A stretch of DNA of 64,000 nt. Source: Candidatus Palauibacter scopulicola. Its GTDB lineage: Bacteria > Gemmatimonadota > Gemmatimonadetes > Palauibacterales > Palauibacteraceae. Location of the stretch: contig NZ_CANPWG010000060.1 of assembly GCF_947581915.1 (NCBI RefSeq), positions 62,001 to 126,000 on the forward strand, written 5' to 3'. This document shows, in pieces, positions 8,712-16,920 of this stretch. A model generated the notes under the pieces. That model saw nothing but the letters and a program-made list of their open reading frames with translations. It ran no database searches and was not told the origin of the DNA. A program made the position numbers and the translations under genes. Every line of letters begins with the position of its first letter. Position 1 is the stretch's first letter.

Positions 8712-9862
8712 CCCGCTCGCCGGTTCGCCTGTGTTCGCTGCTCGCCGCGCTGGCGGTCGCGGGCTGCGCCGCCGATCGTCCGCCGGAGAGCGCGGCCGAA
8801 GCCGAGCGCGCCCCGGCCGGGGTGCTCGGCCTGCGTCCGGGCCCTTCGCCGGATCGATCCTCGCCTGACTGGGAGCCGCCCGTGAAAGTCGTCGTCGCCG
8901 ATCTGTGGCCCGGCCGCACGGCCGAACTCGCTGAGGTCGCGCCGGGCGTGGACCTCGTCGTCGTCGGAGACGGGCAGGCCGCGGCGGCCGAAGCGCACGA
9001 CGCCGACGCGGTCCTCGGCGTGCTGAACGCGGACATCCTCGCTGCCGGCGACCGGCTCCGCTGGGTGCAGCTCGCCTCGGCGGGCGTCGAACGCTACCTC
9101 GCGCTCTCCGGGCTTTCCGAAGCCGAGGAACTCGTCATCACGAACGCCCAGCGGATCTTCGCCCCCGGCGGCGCGGAGCACGCGCTCGGCATGGCACTCG
9201 TGCTGGCGCGACGCTTCCACACAGCGCTCGACCTGCAGCGCGAGCGGCGCTGGGACATCCGGCCGCTGACCGGCCCCTCGCCCTACCGCGGAGAAGGGAG
9301 CGAACTGCTCGAACTCCGGGGCCGCACGATGCTCGTCATCGGCCTCGGCGGGATCGGCACGGAGACCGCGCGCATCGCGCACGGGATCGGCATGCGGGTC
9401 ATCGCCACGCGGAACAGCAGCCGCGAGGGGCCCGATTTCGTGGAGCGGGTCGGGCTGGCGTCAGAGCTGCTGGATCTGGTTCCCGAGGCGGACGTCATCG
9501 TGAACGCCCTGCCGCTCACGCCGGAAACGGACGGCCTCGTCGACGAGGCCTTCTTCGAGCTGACGCGGCCGACCGCGCTCTACATCACGCTCGGGCGCGG
9601 ACGCACGACGAATACGGCGGCGCTCGTCCACGCGCTGAGGGAGGGCCGGATCGCGGGCGCGGGGCTCGACGTGGTGGATCCCGAGCCGCTCCCGCGGGAC
9701 CATGTCCTCTGGTCGATGCCGAACGTGATCATCACGCCCCACCTCGGCGGCGACTCCGATGAACACATGGAGCGGATGTGGACCCTCTTCCGCGAGAACC
9801 TGCGCCGGTTCGCGGCCGGCGAGCAGCTCCTCTCCGTCGTCGACCGGGAGCGCGGCTACTAG
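8633..9862 (+). CDS. D-2-hydroxyacid dehydrogenase-like protein, probably lipid-anchored
   Basis: Residues from about 85 to the end match NAD-dependent D-isomer 2-hydroxyacid dehydrogenases. There is a Rossmann motif VIGLGGIG, a substrate-side segment VQLASAGVERYLAL, NALPLTPET, GRGRTTNTAALVHALREGRIAGAGLDVVDPEPLP and a catalytic-His region ITPHLGG. Normally the enzyme is cytosolic; here a lipobox (LLAALAVAGC) precedes the domain. The start is uncertain. The reading frame is open back into the previous gene; GTG 8633 would include the signal, and GTG 8882 would give a normal cytosolic 326-residue enzyme. An exported NAD enzyme would be odd, so the lipobox could be coincidental, although it looks convincing. 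Confidence 0.72.
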   Translation: MPRGQLRDVQRAQRRALPGADGGESVARSPVRLCSLLAALAVAGCAADRPPESAAEAERAPAGVLGLRPGPSPDRSSPDWEPPVKVVVADLWPGRTAELAEVAPGVDLVVVGDGQAAAAEAHDADAVLGVLNADILAAGDRLRWVQLASAGVERYLALSGLSEAEELVITNAQRIFAPGGAEHALGMALVLARRFHTALDLQRERRWDIRPLTGPSPYRGEGSELLELRGRTMLVIGLGGIGTETARIAHGIGMRVIATRNSSREGPDFVERVGLASELLDLVPEADVIVNALPLTPETDGLVDEAFFELTRPTALYITLGRGRTTNTAALVHALREGRIAGAGLDVVDPEPLPRDHVLWSMPNVIITPHLGGDSDEHMERMWTLFRENLRRFAAGEQLLSVVDRERGY

Positions 9863-9907
9863 CCGGCCGGTCTCCCGGAGCCTGATCTGGGTGCGGTTTC
9901 CGGCTAG
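9859..9907. terminator. Inverted repeat between convergent genes, possible bidirectional terminator
   Basis: CTAGCCGG at 9859-9866 and CCGGCTAG at 9900-9907 are exact inverted copies that include both TAG stop codons of the convergent genes. The loop is 33 nt and there is no T tail, so termination is only a guess. Confidence 0.3.
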
Positions 9908-10776
9908 CCGCCGCGGATCTGGAACGTGAGCGTGGCCCAGTTCGACTCGTAGTCGAGGTCGGGCTCCGACGGCGTCTCCACCATGTGGATCGTCCGGATG
10001 TACCATCTGCCCCCGCCGACGAGCGGGATCGTCGCGACGCCGTCCGCGTTCGTGCGAGCCTCGACCGCCTCATTGTGCGCACCGGTGTCGTCGTGGGAGT
10101 GGGGGTTGAACTCGTAGTTCGCGTAGAGGAGCGCGTTCTCGACCGGCTCGCCCGCGCGGAGGAAGCGCACCTGCAGGTCATCGCCGACGACGAGATCGTA
10201 CGGGTTCTGCAGCGGGATGATCTCCACCGGATAGCCGAGTTCCTCCGCCCATTCGCCGCTCCGGTCGTCGCCCACCTGGACGATCGCCTTAACGTGCTTG
10301 CTGTAGAGCTCGGCCGCGTCGTCGTTCGCCTTTCCGGCCGCTTCGCGCTCGGCGAGCTCGTCGACGAGGCCCTCGTGCACGAGGTACTCGTTGAACTCCG
10401 GCCCCGTAAGCGGGATCACGCGGGCCGCCGTCGACACACCGATCGTGTAGGTCCCGGCCGATCCCGTCTCGAAGGTCAGCAGCGCCGTGTCGACGCTGTC
10501 CGCGTGCCAGTGGAACATCGCCGTGTCGCGCCACGCCTCGGTCGGCGGGTGCACGACGCCATCCGGTCCCACGATGCTCACGTCGAGCATGCGGTCGCGC
10601 GTGATGTGGTTCTCGCTCTCGTCGAAGTCCCCGTTGAAGAGCGCAACGACGTTCGTCGAGTGCGGCTCCAGGAAGAAACTCTCGAGCTTCAGGAACATCG
10701 TGTGCGCCTGCGCGGTCGCGACGATGGCGACGGTGAGCGCGGCGGTCGTCAGCAGGACGCGGCGTCCGATCTTCAT
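9904..10776 (-). CDS. DUF4198 domain exported protein
   Basis: A 290-residue protein with a signal ending TAQAH. The mature N-terminus HTMFLKLESFFLEPHS is typical of DUF4198 (NikM-related) proteins, which start with a histidine immediately after signal cleavage and are associated with metal uptake or outer-membrane biogenesis. Later features are FNGDFDESENHITRD, DLVVGDDLQVRFLRAGEP and the His-rich loop FNPHSHDDTGAHNEA. Possible metal (Ni/Co/Cu) binding at the N-terminal and loop histidines is inferred from the family. The start at 10774-10776 follows a CCGGAGGATCC ribosome site. A longer frame upstream is rejected because it lacks a signal. Confidence 0.72.
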   Translation of the reverse strand: MKIGRRVLLTTAALTVAIVATAQAHTMFLKLESFFLEPHSTNVVALFNGDFDESENHITRDRMLDVSIVGPDGVVHPPTEAWRDTAMFHWHADSVDTALLTFETGSAGTYTIGVSTAARVIPLTGPEFNEYLVHEGLVDELAEREAAGKANDDAAELYSKHVKAIVQVGDDRSGEWAEELGYPVEIIPLQNPYDLVVGDDLQVRFLRAGEPVENALLYANYEFNPHSHDDTGAHNEAVEARTNADGVATIPLVGGGRWYIRTIHMVETPSEPDLDYESNWATLTFQIRGG

Positions 10777-10973
10777 CAGGGATCCTCCGGAGTTTCCAGC
10801 CTGTCGGGTTCGGTGGCACGTCGCGGGGAAACATGCGTGGGTCAAGGCGGGGTCGGCCAGAGTTGGCGAGGGGCCGGCGTTGTCACCATGGCGCGAAAGG
10901 CCGATCATGGGCTTCGTCGCCAGCAGGCGGCTTTTGAGCGACCGCCTCGACACACGGAACACAGGGAGTATCG

Positions 10974-11639
10974 ATGACGCTTCGCATCAACGACACGGCG
11001 CCGGACTTCACGGCGGATACGACGCAGGGCAGAATCCGCTTCCACGACTGGATCGGGGATGGGTGGGTCCTCCTCTTCTCCCATCCGAAGGACTTCACGC
11101 CCGTCTGCACGACGGAACTGGGGGCGGTGGCCTCCCTGCAGGACGCGTTCGCGGCGCGCAACTGCAAGATCATCGGGATCAGCGTCGACGGGGTGAGCGA
11201 CCACGAGGCCTGGTCGAAGGACATCGAGGCCTCGCAGGGGCACGCCGTCGGCTATCCGCTGATCGGCGACCCCAGGCTGGAGATCGTCAAGGCGTACGAC
11301 ATGCTGCCGGCCGACGCGGGGGACACGTCCGAGGGCCGCACGCCGATGGACAACGCCACGGCGCGCTCCGTGTTCGTCATCGGCCCGGACAAGAAGATCA
11401 AGGCCACCCTCACGTACCCGATGAGCACGGGCCGCAACTTCGCCGAGATCCTTCGGCTCCTGGATTCGTGCCAGCTCACGGCCGAGAAGCAACTCGCCAC
11501 ACCGGCCAACTGGGAGCAGGGCGACGACGTGATCATCGCGCCGGCGGTCACCGACGAGGAAGCGAAGAAGCGGTTCCCGGAGGGCTGGGAGCAGCCCCTT
11601 CCCTACATCCGGATCGTCCCGCAGCCGCAGGACGGCTAG
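10974..11639 (+). CDS. 1-Cys peroxiredoxin (Prx6 family)
   Basis: A 221-residue thiol peroxidase reducing hydrogen peroxide and organic hydroperoxides in the cytoplasm. The peroxidatic cysteine is C45 in SHPKDFTPVCTTELG, the Prx6 signature. The C-terminal domain NWEQGDDVIIAPAVTDEEA followed by FPEGWEQPLPYIRI is characteristic of the 1-Cys Prx6 subgroup and makes up its dimer interface. No signal peptide is present. A CAGGGAG ribosome site lies upstream of the ATG. The following amidohydrolase begins 3 nt after the stop, so the two are probably one transcript. A divergent DUF4198 gene lies upstream. Confidence 0.93.
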   Translation: MTLRINDTAPDFTADTTQGRIRFHDWIGDGWVLLFSHPKDFTPVCTTELGAVASLQDAFAARNCKIIGISVDGVSDHEAWSKDIEASQGHAVGYPLIGDPRLEIVKAYDMLPADAGDTSEGRTPMDNATARSVFVIGPDKKIKATLTYPMSTGRNFAEILRLLDSCQLTAEKQLATPANWEQGDDVIIAPAVTDEEAKKRFPEGWEQPLPYIRIVPQPQDG

Positions 11640-11642
11640 CCG

Positions 11643-13127
11643 TTGTCGCACGCGGTGAAAAAGGCCATTGCCCGCGCTGGCAGTGGATTTCTCCGCGGAT
11701 TTCTCCGCGCCGGCGGAGGACTCCTGCTCGCCGGCGTTCTCCTGTCCGCGTGTACGGCCGGTGCCGATGCGGGCGATACAGCCCCGGAGGGCGGCCGGAT
11801 CCTGATCGACGGCGGCACGGTCGTCGTCATGGACGAGGCGGGCGCCGTCCTCGAGGGAGGCGCGGTGCTCGTGGAGGGGGGCCGGATCTCCGCCGTCCTC
11901 GACGGTGAAGCTCCCCGCCCCGCCGGCGTGACGGTGCTCGACGCGACGGGGCACCTCGTGATCCCCGGCCTCGTGAACACCCACGGCCACGCCGCCATGT
12001 CGCTCCTGCGGGGACTCGCGGACGACATGCCGCTGATGACGTGGCTGAACGAGCACATCTTCCCCGCCGAGGCCGAACTGGTCGATCCCGACTTCGTCTA
12101 CTGGGGCACGCTGCTCTCGTCCATCGAGATGCTGAAGAGCGGGACGACGACGTTCGCGGACATGTACTACTTCCGCGATGACGCTGCGCGGGCGGTCATC
12201 GATGCCGGCATCCGCGCCGTCATGGGTCCGCACGTCATCGGCTTCCCCGCCCCCGACTTCGCCTCGCCGGCCGAGACGCTGGCCGACGCGGCGGGGTTCA
12301 TGGAGACGTATCGCGACCACCCCACGCTGGTTCCCGGAACGGCCGCCCACTCGCTGTACACGACTTCCCTCGACGACGTGCGTGCCGCCCTGCGGTTGGC
12401 CATCGAGCACGATGCCCCGTTTCAGATCCACACGGCCGAGGATGCGAGCGAGTTCGCGACCGCGACGGAACGGACCGGGATGGGCGTGGTGGAAGCGCTC
12501 GAGTCGATCGGCGCGCTCCGCCCGGGGACGGTGCTCGCCCACTCCATCTACCTCTCGGACGAGGACATCGAACGCATCGCGGCCGGGGGCGCCGGGATCT
12601 CGCACAACCCGCAGAGCAACCTCAAGCTGGGGATTCCGCGGGCGGCGCCGGTCGTGGAACTGCTCGCCGCGGGAATACCCGTCGGACTCGGCACCGATGG
12701 CCCGGCGAGCAACAACGACCTCGACCTGTTCGACGAGATGGACGCCGCCGCCAAGCTCCACAAGTTCACGAACGCCGACCCCACCGCGCTCCCGGCGGAG
12801 ACCGTCTTCCGCATGGCGACGATGGGGGGCGCCCGCGTACTGAACCTCCACGACCGCATCGGCTCGCTCGAGCCGGGAAAGCGGGCCGACATCGTGCTGC
12901 TCGACACCCGGCGCGCCGGGCTCACGCCCCTCTATAACGTCTATTCCCACCTCGTGTACGCGGCTCGAGGGGGCGATGTCTCCACGGTCCTCGTGAACGG
13001 CCGCGTGGTCGTCAGCGAGGGGCAGGTCCGGACGGTGGACGAAGCCGAGGTGATGGAGCGGGCGCGGGCCTTCGGGGCACGGGTCCGGGCAGTGATTGAA
13101 GGCTCGCCGCCCGAATCTCAACGCTAG
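11643..13127 (+). CDS. Amidohydrolase of the SAH/MTA-deaminase type, lipoprotein
   Basis: A 494-residue metal-dependent hydrolase similar to 5'-methylthioadenosine/S-adenosylhomocysteine deaminases and chlorohydrolases. Metal ligands are visible in NTHGHAAM (H114, H116), QIHTAED, LAHSIYL and GTDGPASNND. An N-terminal hydrophobic segment ends in LLSAC (C37), indicating a lipid-anchored exported form, unusual because SAH is cytosolic; the true substrate may be another deaminated or amidic compound. The start is TTG at 11643, the only start giving the signal. It follows the peroxiredoxin gene directly. A separate cytosolic SAH hydrolase is encoded at 43275-44753. Confidence 0.8.
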   Translation: MSHAVKKAIARAGSGFLRGFLRAGGGLLLAGVLLSACTAGADAGDTAPEGGRILIDGGTVVVMDEAGAVLEGGAVLVEGGRISAVLDGEAPRPAGVTVLDATGHLVIPGLVNTHGHAAMSLLRGLADDMPLMTWLNEHIFPAEAELVDPDFVYWGTLLSSIEMLKSGTTTFADMYYFRDDAARAVIDAGIRAVMGPHVIGFPAPDFASPAETLADAAGFMETYRDHPTLVPGTAAHSLYTTSLDDVRAALRLAIEHDAPFQIHTAEDASEFATATERTGMGVVEALESIGALRPGTVLAHSIYLSDEDIERIAAGGAGISHNPQSNLKLGIPRAAPVVELLAAGIPVGLGTDGPASNNDLDLFDEMDAAAKLHKFTNADPTALPAETVFRMATMGGARVLNLHDRIGSLEPGKRADIVLLDTRRAGLTPLYNVYSHLVYAARGGDVSTVLVNGRVVVSEGQVRTVDEAEVMERARAFGARVRAVIEGSPPESQR

Positions 13128-13158
13128 CACCGAATCGCAGGCTGGCACCGAATCGCGC
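13123..13158. repeat. 18-bp tandem duplication
   Basis: Two adjacent copies (13123-13140 and 13141-13158) share GCACCGAATCGC and differ at three positions. The first copy contains the amidohydrolase TAG stop. Confidence 0.6.
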
Positions 13159-13161
13159 AAA

Positions 13162-13187
13162 ACGATCATTTCTTGCGAAATGGTCGT
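13162..13187. promoter_or_regulatory. Inverted repeat, candidate operator upstream of the B12-type regulator
   Basis: ACGATCATTTC (13162-13172) and GAAATGGTCGT (13177-13187) form 11-bp arms with one G-T pair and a TTGC centre, in an AT-richer patch 64 bp before the regulator start. There is no T tail, so an operator is favoured over a terminator for the upstream amidohydrolase. Confidence 0.4.
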
Positions 13188-13250
13188 ATTTATGGGTAGT
13201 ATGACTTCACATTCGCGTTGTATCGTTTGTTTTCGACATGGAATGAACGG

Positions 13251-14168
13251 ATGTGGAGTCTTGCGGAGAACCCTGCCGTCGACTTGGGAACCGGCGATGT
13301 AGCCGAGCTTCTCGACATCCATCCGTCGACCGTCAAGCGATGGTTCGACAGCCCCCGCATGGCCGCGACCTCCGGAGGGCACCGCCGCATCCCTCTCGAC
13401 CTCGTGCTGGATGTGGCGCGCGCGCGGGACCGGAGGGTCTATCTCCACGGCTTCGGAAGCCATGCGACCCACGTCTGGCACGCAATGCAGGCACTCGAAC
13501 GCGGCGATCCGGCACCGGCCTGCGATGCGCTCGTGCACTGGCTGCGGATCCGGCAATCGCGTCTGATCGGGAGGTTCCTGTGGCATGTCGCGGCCCGCGG
13601 CGACGTCCCGGATCCGGGCGTCCTCGACGGCGTGTTCGGCGGCTTCATGAAGCGGGTGGGAGACGGCTGGGAGCGCGGAGAGCTTCGCATCGCGGACGAG
13701 CGGGCCGCGAGCCGCGAGGCGGGGGAGGCGATCGGGCGATTGCTCGCCGCGGCCGGCGGGGAGGCTGACGAGCCCGACCCTCAAAGACCGACCGCCGTCG
13801 TCGGGACGGTCGAGCCCGAGCAGCACATCCTGGGATCCCAACTCGTGCGGCTCCTGCTCCTGCACAGGGGCTGGAACGTCGAGCACCTCGGGACGGGGGT
13901 GCCGGCTCCCGAGATCGTGGCGACACAGCGAGCGCTGGGCGCGTCGCTGGTTTGCGTATCGTTCACACCTCCCGCGACGGCCGCCGACCTCCTCCGCTTC
14001 GTGGAGGCGGCGGGGAGACTCGCGGATCCGGCCCAGCCCTTCGCCCTCGTTCTCGGCGGCAACGCGGTACGCGGCATACAGGTGAGCGGTGGCGACGGAG
14101 CGTTCACGGACCTTGTCGCGCTCGACGGTCTCGCCGCGTTCCGGGACTGGCTGGACGACCGTGGCTGA
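13251..14168 (+). CDS. MerR-type HTH regulator with cobalamin-binding domain (CarH/LitR-like)
   Basis: A 305-residue one-component regulator. Residues ~11-60 are a MerR-type winged helix (GDVAELLDIHPSTVKRW, with TSGGHRRI at 40-47). Residues ~70-165 form the helical cap, and residues ~180-300 the B12-binding fold, with the lower-ligand motif E190-Q-H192-I-L-G195. In CarH-type photoreceptors adenosylcobalamin holds a DNA-bound tetramer in the dark and light releases it, switching on carotenoid genes. Its position directly before cruF, crtEB and crtI fits that role. The cap motif is W140 followed by nine residues, then E150-R151. The two cap histidines of canonical CarH appear replaced by E141 and R151. 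The start is uncertain; TTG 13218 would add 11 residues. Confidence 0.82.
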   Translation: MWSLAENPAVDLGTGDVAELLDIHPSTVKRWFDSPRMAATSGGHRRIPLDLVLDVARARDRRVYLHGFGSHATHVWHAMQALERGDPAPACDALVHWLRIRQSRLIGRFLWHVAARGDVPDPGVLDGVFGGFMKRVGDGWERGELRIADERAASREAGEAIGRLLAAAGGEADEPDPQRPTAVVGTVEPEQHILGSQLVRLLLLHRGWNVEHLGTGVPAPEIVATQRALGASLVCVSFTPPATAADLLRFVEAAGRLADPAQPFALVLGGNAVRGIQVSGGDGAFTDLVALDGLAAFRDWLDDRG

Positions 14169-14964
14169 TGCCGCCCGCCTCGCCGACCCGACGCACGTCG
14201 ACCGGCTGGGGCTCGCCGTCCTGGGACTCTTTTCGGCCGCCTCCGTCGCGGGCTTCGCGTCGTTCGGGCTGCACCCGCAGCTCCTGGCCCGCTTCCCTTC
14301 GTCCGCCGGATTCTATGCCCCCGCCTTTCTGATCTTTGCGCGCGGACACGTGATCATCGCGTTCCTGGTTCTGGCGTACTCGCTCACGGCGCGTGTCGGT
14401 GCGCGCTGGATTCCCGCGCTCCTCGTCGCGGGCGGCCTCTCGCTGGGGGCCGAACTGCTGGGCACGGCGACCGGCTTCCCGTTCGGCGGATACCGCTACA
14501 CCCCCATGCTCGGCTATCGCGTGGCAGGGCTCGTGCCGTTCCTGATCCCGTTCAGCTGGTTCATGATGGCCTTCCCCGCCTACGTCCTCGCGCGGCGCGC
14601 GTCCCGGGGGCGACTCGCGCGCTGGGCGGTCGGCGCGATCCTGCTCACGACCTGGGATCTGACGCTCGATCCCGCCATGAGTTCGCTCACGTCCTACTGG
14701 GTGTGGGAGTCCGCCGGACCCTACTACGGGATGCCGCTCGTGAACCTCGCGGGTTGGATGGTGACGAGCCTCTTCATCATGGCCGGGTTCGACGCGGTGC
14801 GGGCGGGCCCGGTGGCCGACCGGATCCCGGCGCGGCTCATGGCAACCTACTACGGGACGGTGCTGGCGCTCTCTGTGGCGATGACGCTCGCCGCGGGCTA
14901 CTGGTGGGCCGTCCTGGCGACGCTGGCCGTCCTCCTGGCCGTGTGGAAGGGAGCGCGGGCGTGA
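14161..14964 (+). CDS. cruF: Carotenoid 1',2'-hydratase of the CruF type, membrane protein
   Basis: A 267-residue integral membrane protein with about seven hydrophobic helices. The segment GAELLGTATGFPFGGYRYTPMLGYRVAGLVPFLIP (about residues 98-132) and the later TTWDLTLDPAMSS and WMVTSLF are typical of the DUF422/CruF family, which hydrates the psi end of gamma-carotene or lycopene-like carotenoids. The GTG at 14161 overlaps the regulator stop by 8 nt, and its own stop overlaps the next GTG, indicating translational coupling. The enzyme acts in the cytoplasmic membrane after desaturation. No lycopene cyclase or CruG-type glycosyltransferase is present in the window, so the final carotenoid is unknown. 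Confidence 0.82.
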   Translation: MADAARLADPTHVDRLGLAVLGLFSAASVAGFASFGLHPQLLARFPSSAGFYAPAFLIFARGHVIIAFLVLAYSLTARVGARWIPALLVAGGLSLGAELLGTATGFPFGGYRYTPMLGYRVAGLVPFLIPFSWFMMAFPAYVLARRASRGRLARWAVGAILLTTWDLTLDPAMSSLTSYWVWESAGPYYGMPLVNLAGWMVTSLFIMAGFDAVRAGPVADRIPARLMATYYGTVLALSVAMTLAAGYWWAVLATLAVLLAVWKGARA

Positions 14965-16907
14965 GCGGGCAGAGCGTGGCCCGGGCCCCCGGCGAACCAC
15001 TCGTCGCGGGTCTGGAGCGCGCGGCCGCGATCGCCGGCCGGCGCGGCGTCGAGGTGCCGCCCGTCCGCGGCAAGCTCCTGCGCCCGCACGCCGCGCTCGC
15101 GTTCGTTCCGGAGGTGCGGCGGGCGGATCTCGGCGACCGGTTCTGGCTGGGTTGTCTGGCGGTGCAGATGGCGCACGAGGCGTCGCTCCAGCACGACGAC
15201 GTGCTGGACGGGGGGACGGAGCGCCGGAACGCGGCCACGCTGTTCGCCCGGCTCGGGCAGGGGGCCGCCCTCCTCGCGGGGGACCTCTACCTCACGGGCG
15301 CCTACCGCGTCGCCCACATGGTGCGGTCGGAGCCATTCCTCGCGGAGTTCACGGACGCGGTCGAAGCGACGGTGCGCGGCGAGCGCATGCAGCGCGAACT
15401 ATCCGCCGCGGCGAACCCCGCCCCGCTGTACGGGGAGGTCGTGCGGGCGAAGAGCGGCGCTCTGTTCGGTGTCGCCGCGGCCCTGCCGGGCTGGATGGGC
15501 CGCGCCGGACGGCCCGATGGGACCCGGATCTCGCCCATCACGCTGCGCGAACTCGGGGTCCGGCTCGGCGCCTTCTACCAGGCCGTGGACGACCTGCTCG
15601 ACTACTGCCCCGATGCGGGCACCGGGAAGCCGAAGCTGCAGGACTTCGCCAACCGCACCTGGACCTCCGTGCTCGGCGATCGCGGATGGGACTGGTTCGA
15701 GCAGACGCCGGAATCCGCCGTCGTCGAGTTCTTCCGGACCGGCATGGCCCAACAGGCGGCCGCACGCGTCCGGCTGGAGGGCCTCGCGCTTGGCGCCGAT
15801 CTGCGCGCCGCGGGGGCGGACCCGTCCCTCGTCGACCTGGTCGTCTCGTGGAGCGACCGTTGCCGGCGGGCGGTCGCCCAGGGGCCCCGCGCGGGCTCCC
15901 GTCAGGTCATGGGTTCGCGGCCGTCACCGTCGTCCGCCACCACCGCCGCCCGGATCGCGGCCCGCGCCCTCGCCCTCGGGCCGCGCGCGAGCTGGGGTCG
16001 CTACTTCGCGCACCACAGCCGCAGCTTCTCGTTCGCCTCGCTCCTCTTTCCGCCGGAGGCGCGGAGGCTCGTGCGTGAGATCTACGCCTTCTGCCGGTTC
16101 ACCGACGACCTCGTGGATGAAGCGGCCCGGCCGAACGGCGCCCGTGTCACCGTGGCGAGGCTCCACCGGACGCTCGATGTGTGGGAGGAGATCTGCCGGG
16201 CGGCTCACGAAGGCGAACGAACCGACCTCCCACTCGCCGACGTCGTGATGGGCGAGATGGCGCGGCGGGGGATTCCGTTCGACCTCGCGGCGGAGTTGAT
16301 CGAAGGCGTGCGCATGGACGTGGAACCGCGCGCCTATCGATCGCTGGAGGAGTTGCGCGAGTACACGTATCGCGTCGCATCCGTCGTCGGCGCCTGGCTG
16401 ACGCGGGCCTTCGGGGTATCCGACCCCTGGGTCCTGGAGCGGGCACACGCCCTCGGCCACGCGATGCAGCTGACCAACATCATCCGCGACGTGGGCGAGG
16501 ATCTGGCGCTGGGCCGCGTGTACCTGCCCGCGGACCGCATGGCCCGCCACGGCGTCGCGCGGGCATCGCTCCTGCGCATGCGGGCCGGCGCCGAGATCCG
16601 GCCCGGCTACGTCGCGCTTCTCGAAGAGATGATGGCCCACGCCGACGCCGCCTACGAGGCGTCGTACGAGGGGATTCCGCACCTGCCGCCCTTCTTCCAG
16701 CGGCCCGTGACCGTCGCGGCCCAGGTCTACCGCGGGATCCACGACCGCGTGAGGGCGAACGGCTACGACAATTTCACCCTTCGAGCCCACACGTCCCTTC
16801 CGGACAAGGTCTCGCGGGCAAGGCAGGGCCTCGGGCGCCTCCAGACCCTCCCCCGCAGTCGCAGGGCCGGCCAGTTGCTCCCGACGGTCCACAAGGGAAG
16901 CGGCTGA
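14961..16907 (+). CDS. Bifunctional geranylgeranyl diphosphate synthase-phytoene synthase fusion
   Basis: One uninterrupted 648-residue frame holds two enzymes. Residues 1-~310 are an isoprenyl diphosphate synthase with first Asp-rich motif LQHDDVLD (D79, D80, D83) and second motif YQAVDDLLD (D210, D211, D214), then GKPKLQD. Residues ~340-648 are a squalene/phytoene synthase with DDLVDE at 382-387 and NIIRDVGED at 506-514. The product should therefore build GGPP and condense two of them to phytoene in one polypeptide. A linker at ~305-335 (Ala/Ser/Pro/Arg-rich) joins them. The GTG start overlaps the cruF stop by 4 nt. The two functions are usually encoded by separate crtE and crtB genes. No internal start with a convincing ribosome site was noticed at the junction, but this was not searched exhaustively. 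Confidence 0.88.
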   Translation: MSGQSVARAPGEPLVAGLERAAAIAGRRGVEVPPVRGKLLRPHAALAFVPEVRRADLGDRFWLGCLAVQMAHEASLQHDDVLDGGTERRNAATLFARLGQGAALLAGDLYLTGAYRVAHMVRSEPFLAEFTDAVEATVRGERMQRELSAAANPAPLYGEVVRAKSGALFGVAAALPGWMGRAGRPDGTRISPITLRELGVRLGAFYQAVDDLLDYCPDAGTGKPKLQDFANRTWTSVLGDRGWDWFEQTPESAVVEFFRTGMAQQAAARVRLEGLALGADLRAAGADPSLVDLVVSWSDRCRRAVAQGPRAGSRQVMGSRPSPSSATTAARIAARALALGPRASWGRYFAHHSRSFSFASLLFPPEARRLVREIYAFCRFTDDLVDEAARPNGARVTVARLHRTLDVWEEICRAAHEGERTDLPLADVVMGEMARRGIPFDLAAELIEGVRMDVEPRAYRSLEELREYTYRVASVVGAWLTRAFGVSDPWVLERAHALGHAMQLTNIIRDVGEDLALGRVYLPADRMARHGVARASLLRMRAGAEIRPGYVALLEEMMAHADAAYEASYEGIPHLPPFFQRPVTVAAQVYRGIHDRVRANGYDNFTLRAHTSLPDKVSRARQGLGRLQTLPRSRRAGQLLPTVHKGSG

Positions 16908-16920
16908 CGCGGACGGGGCC

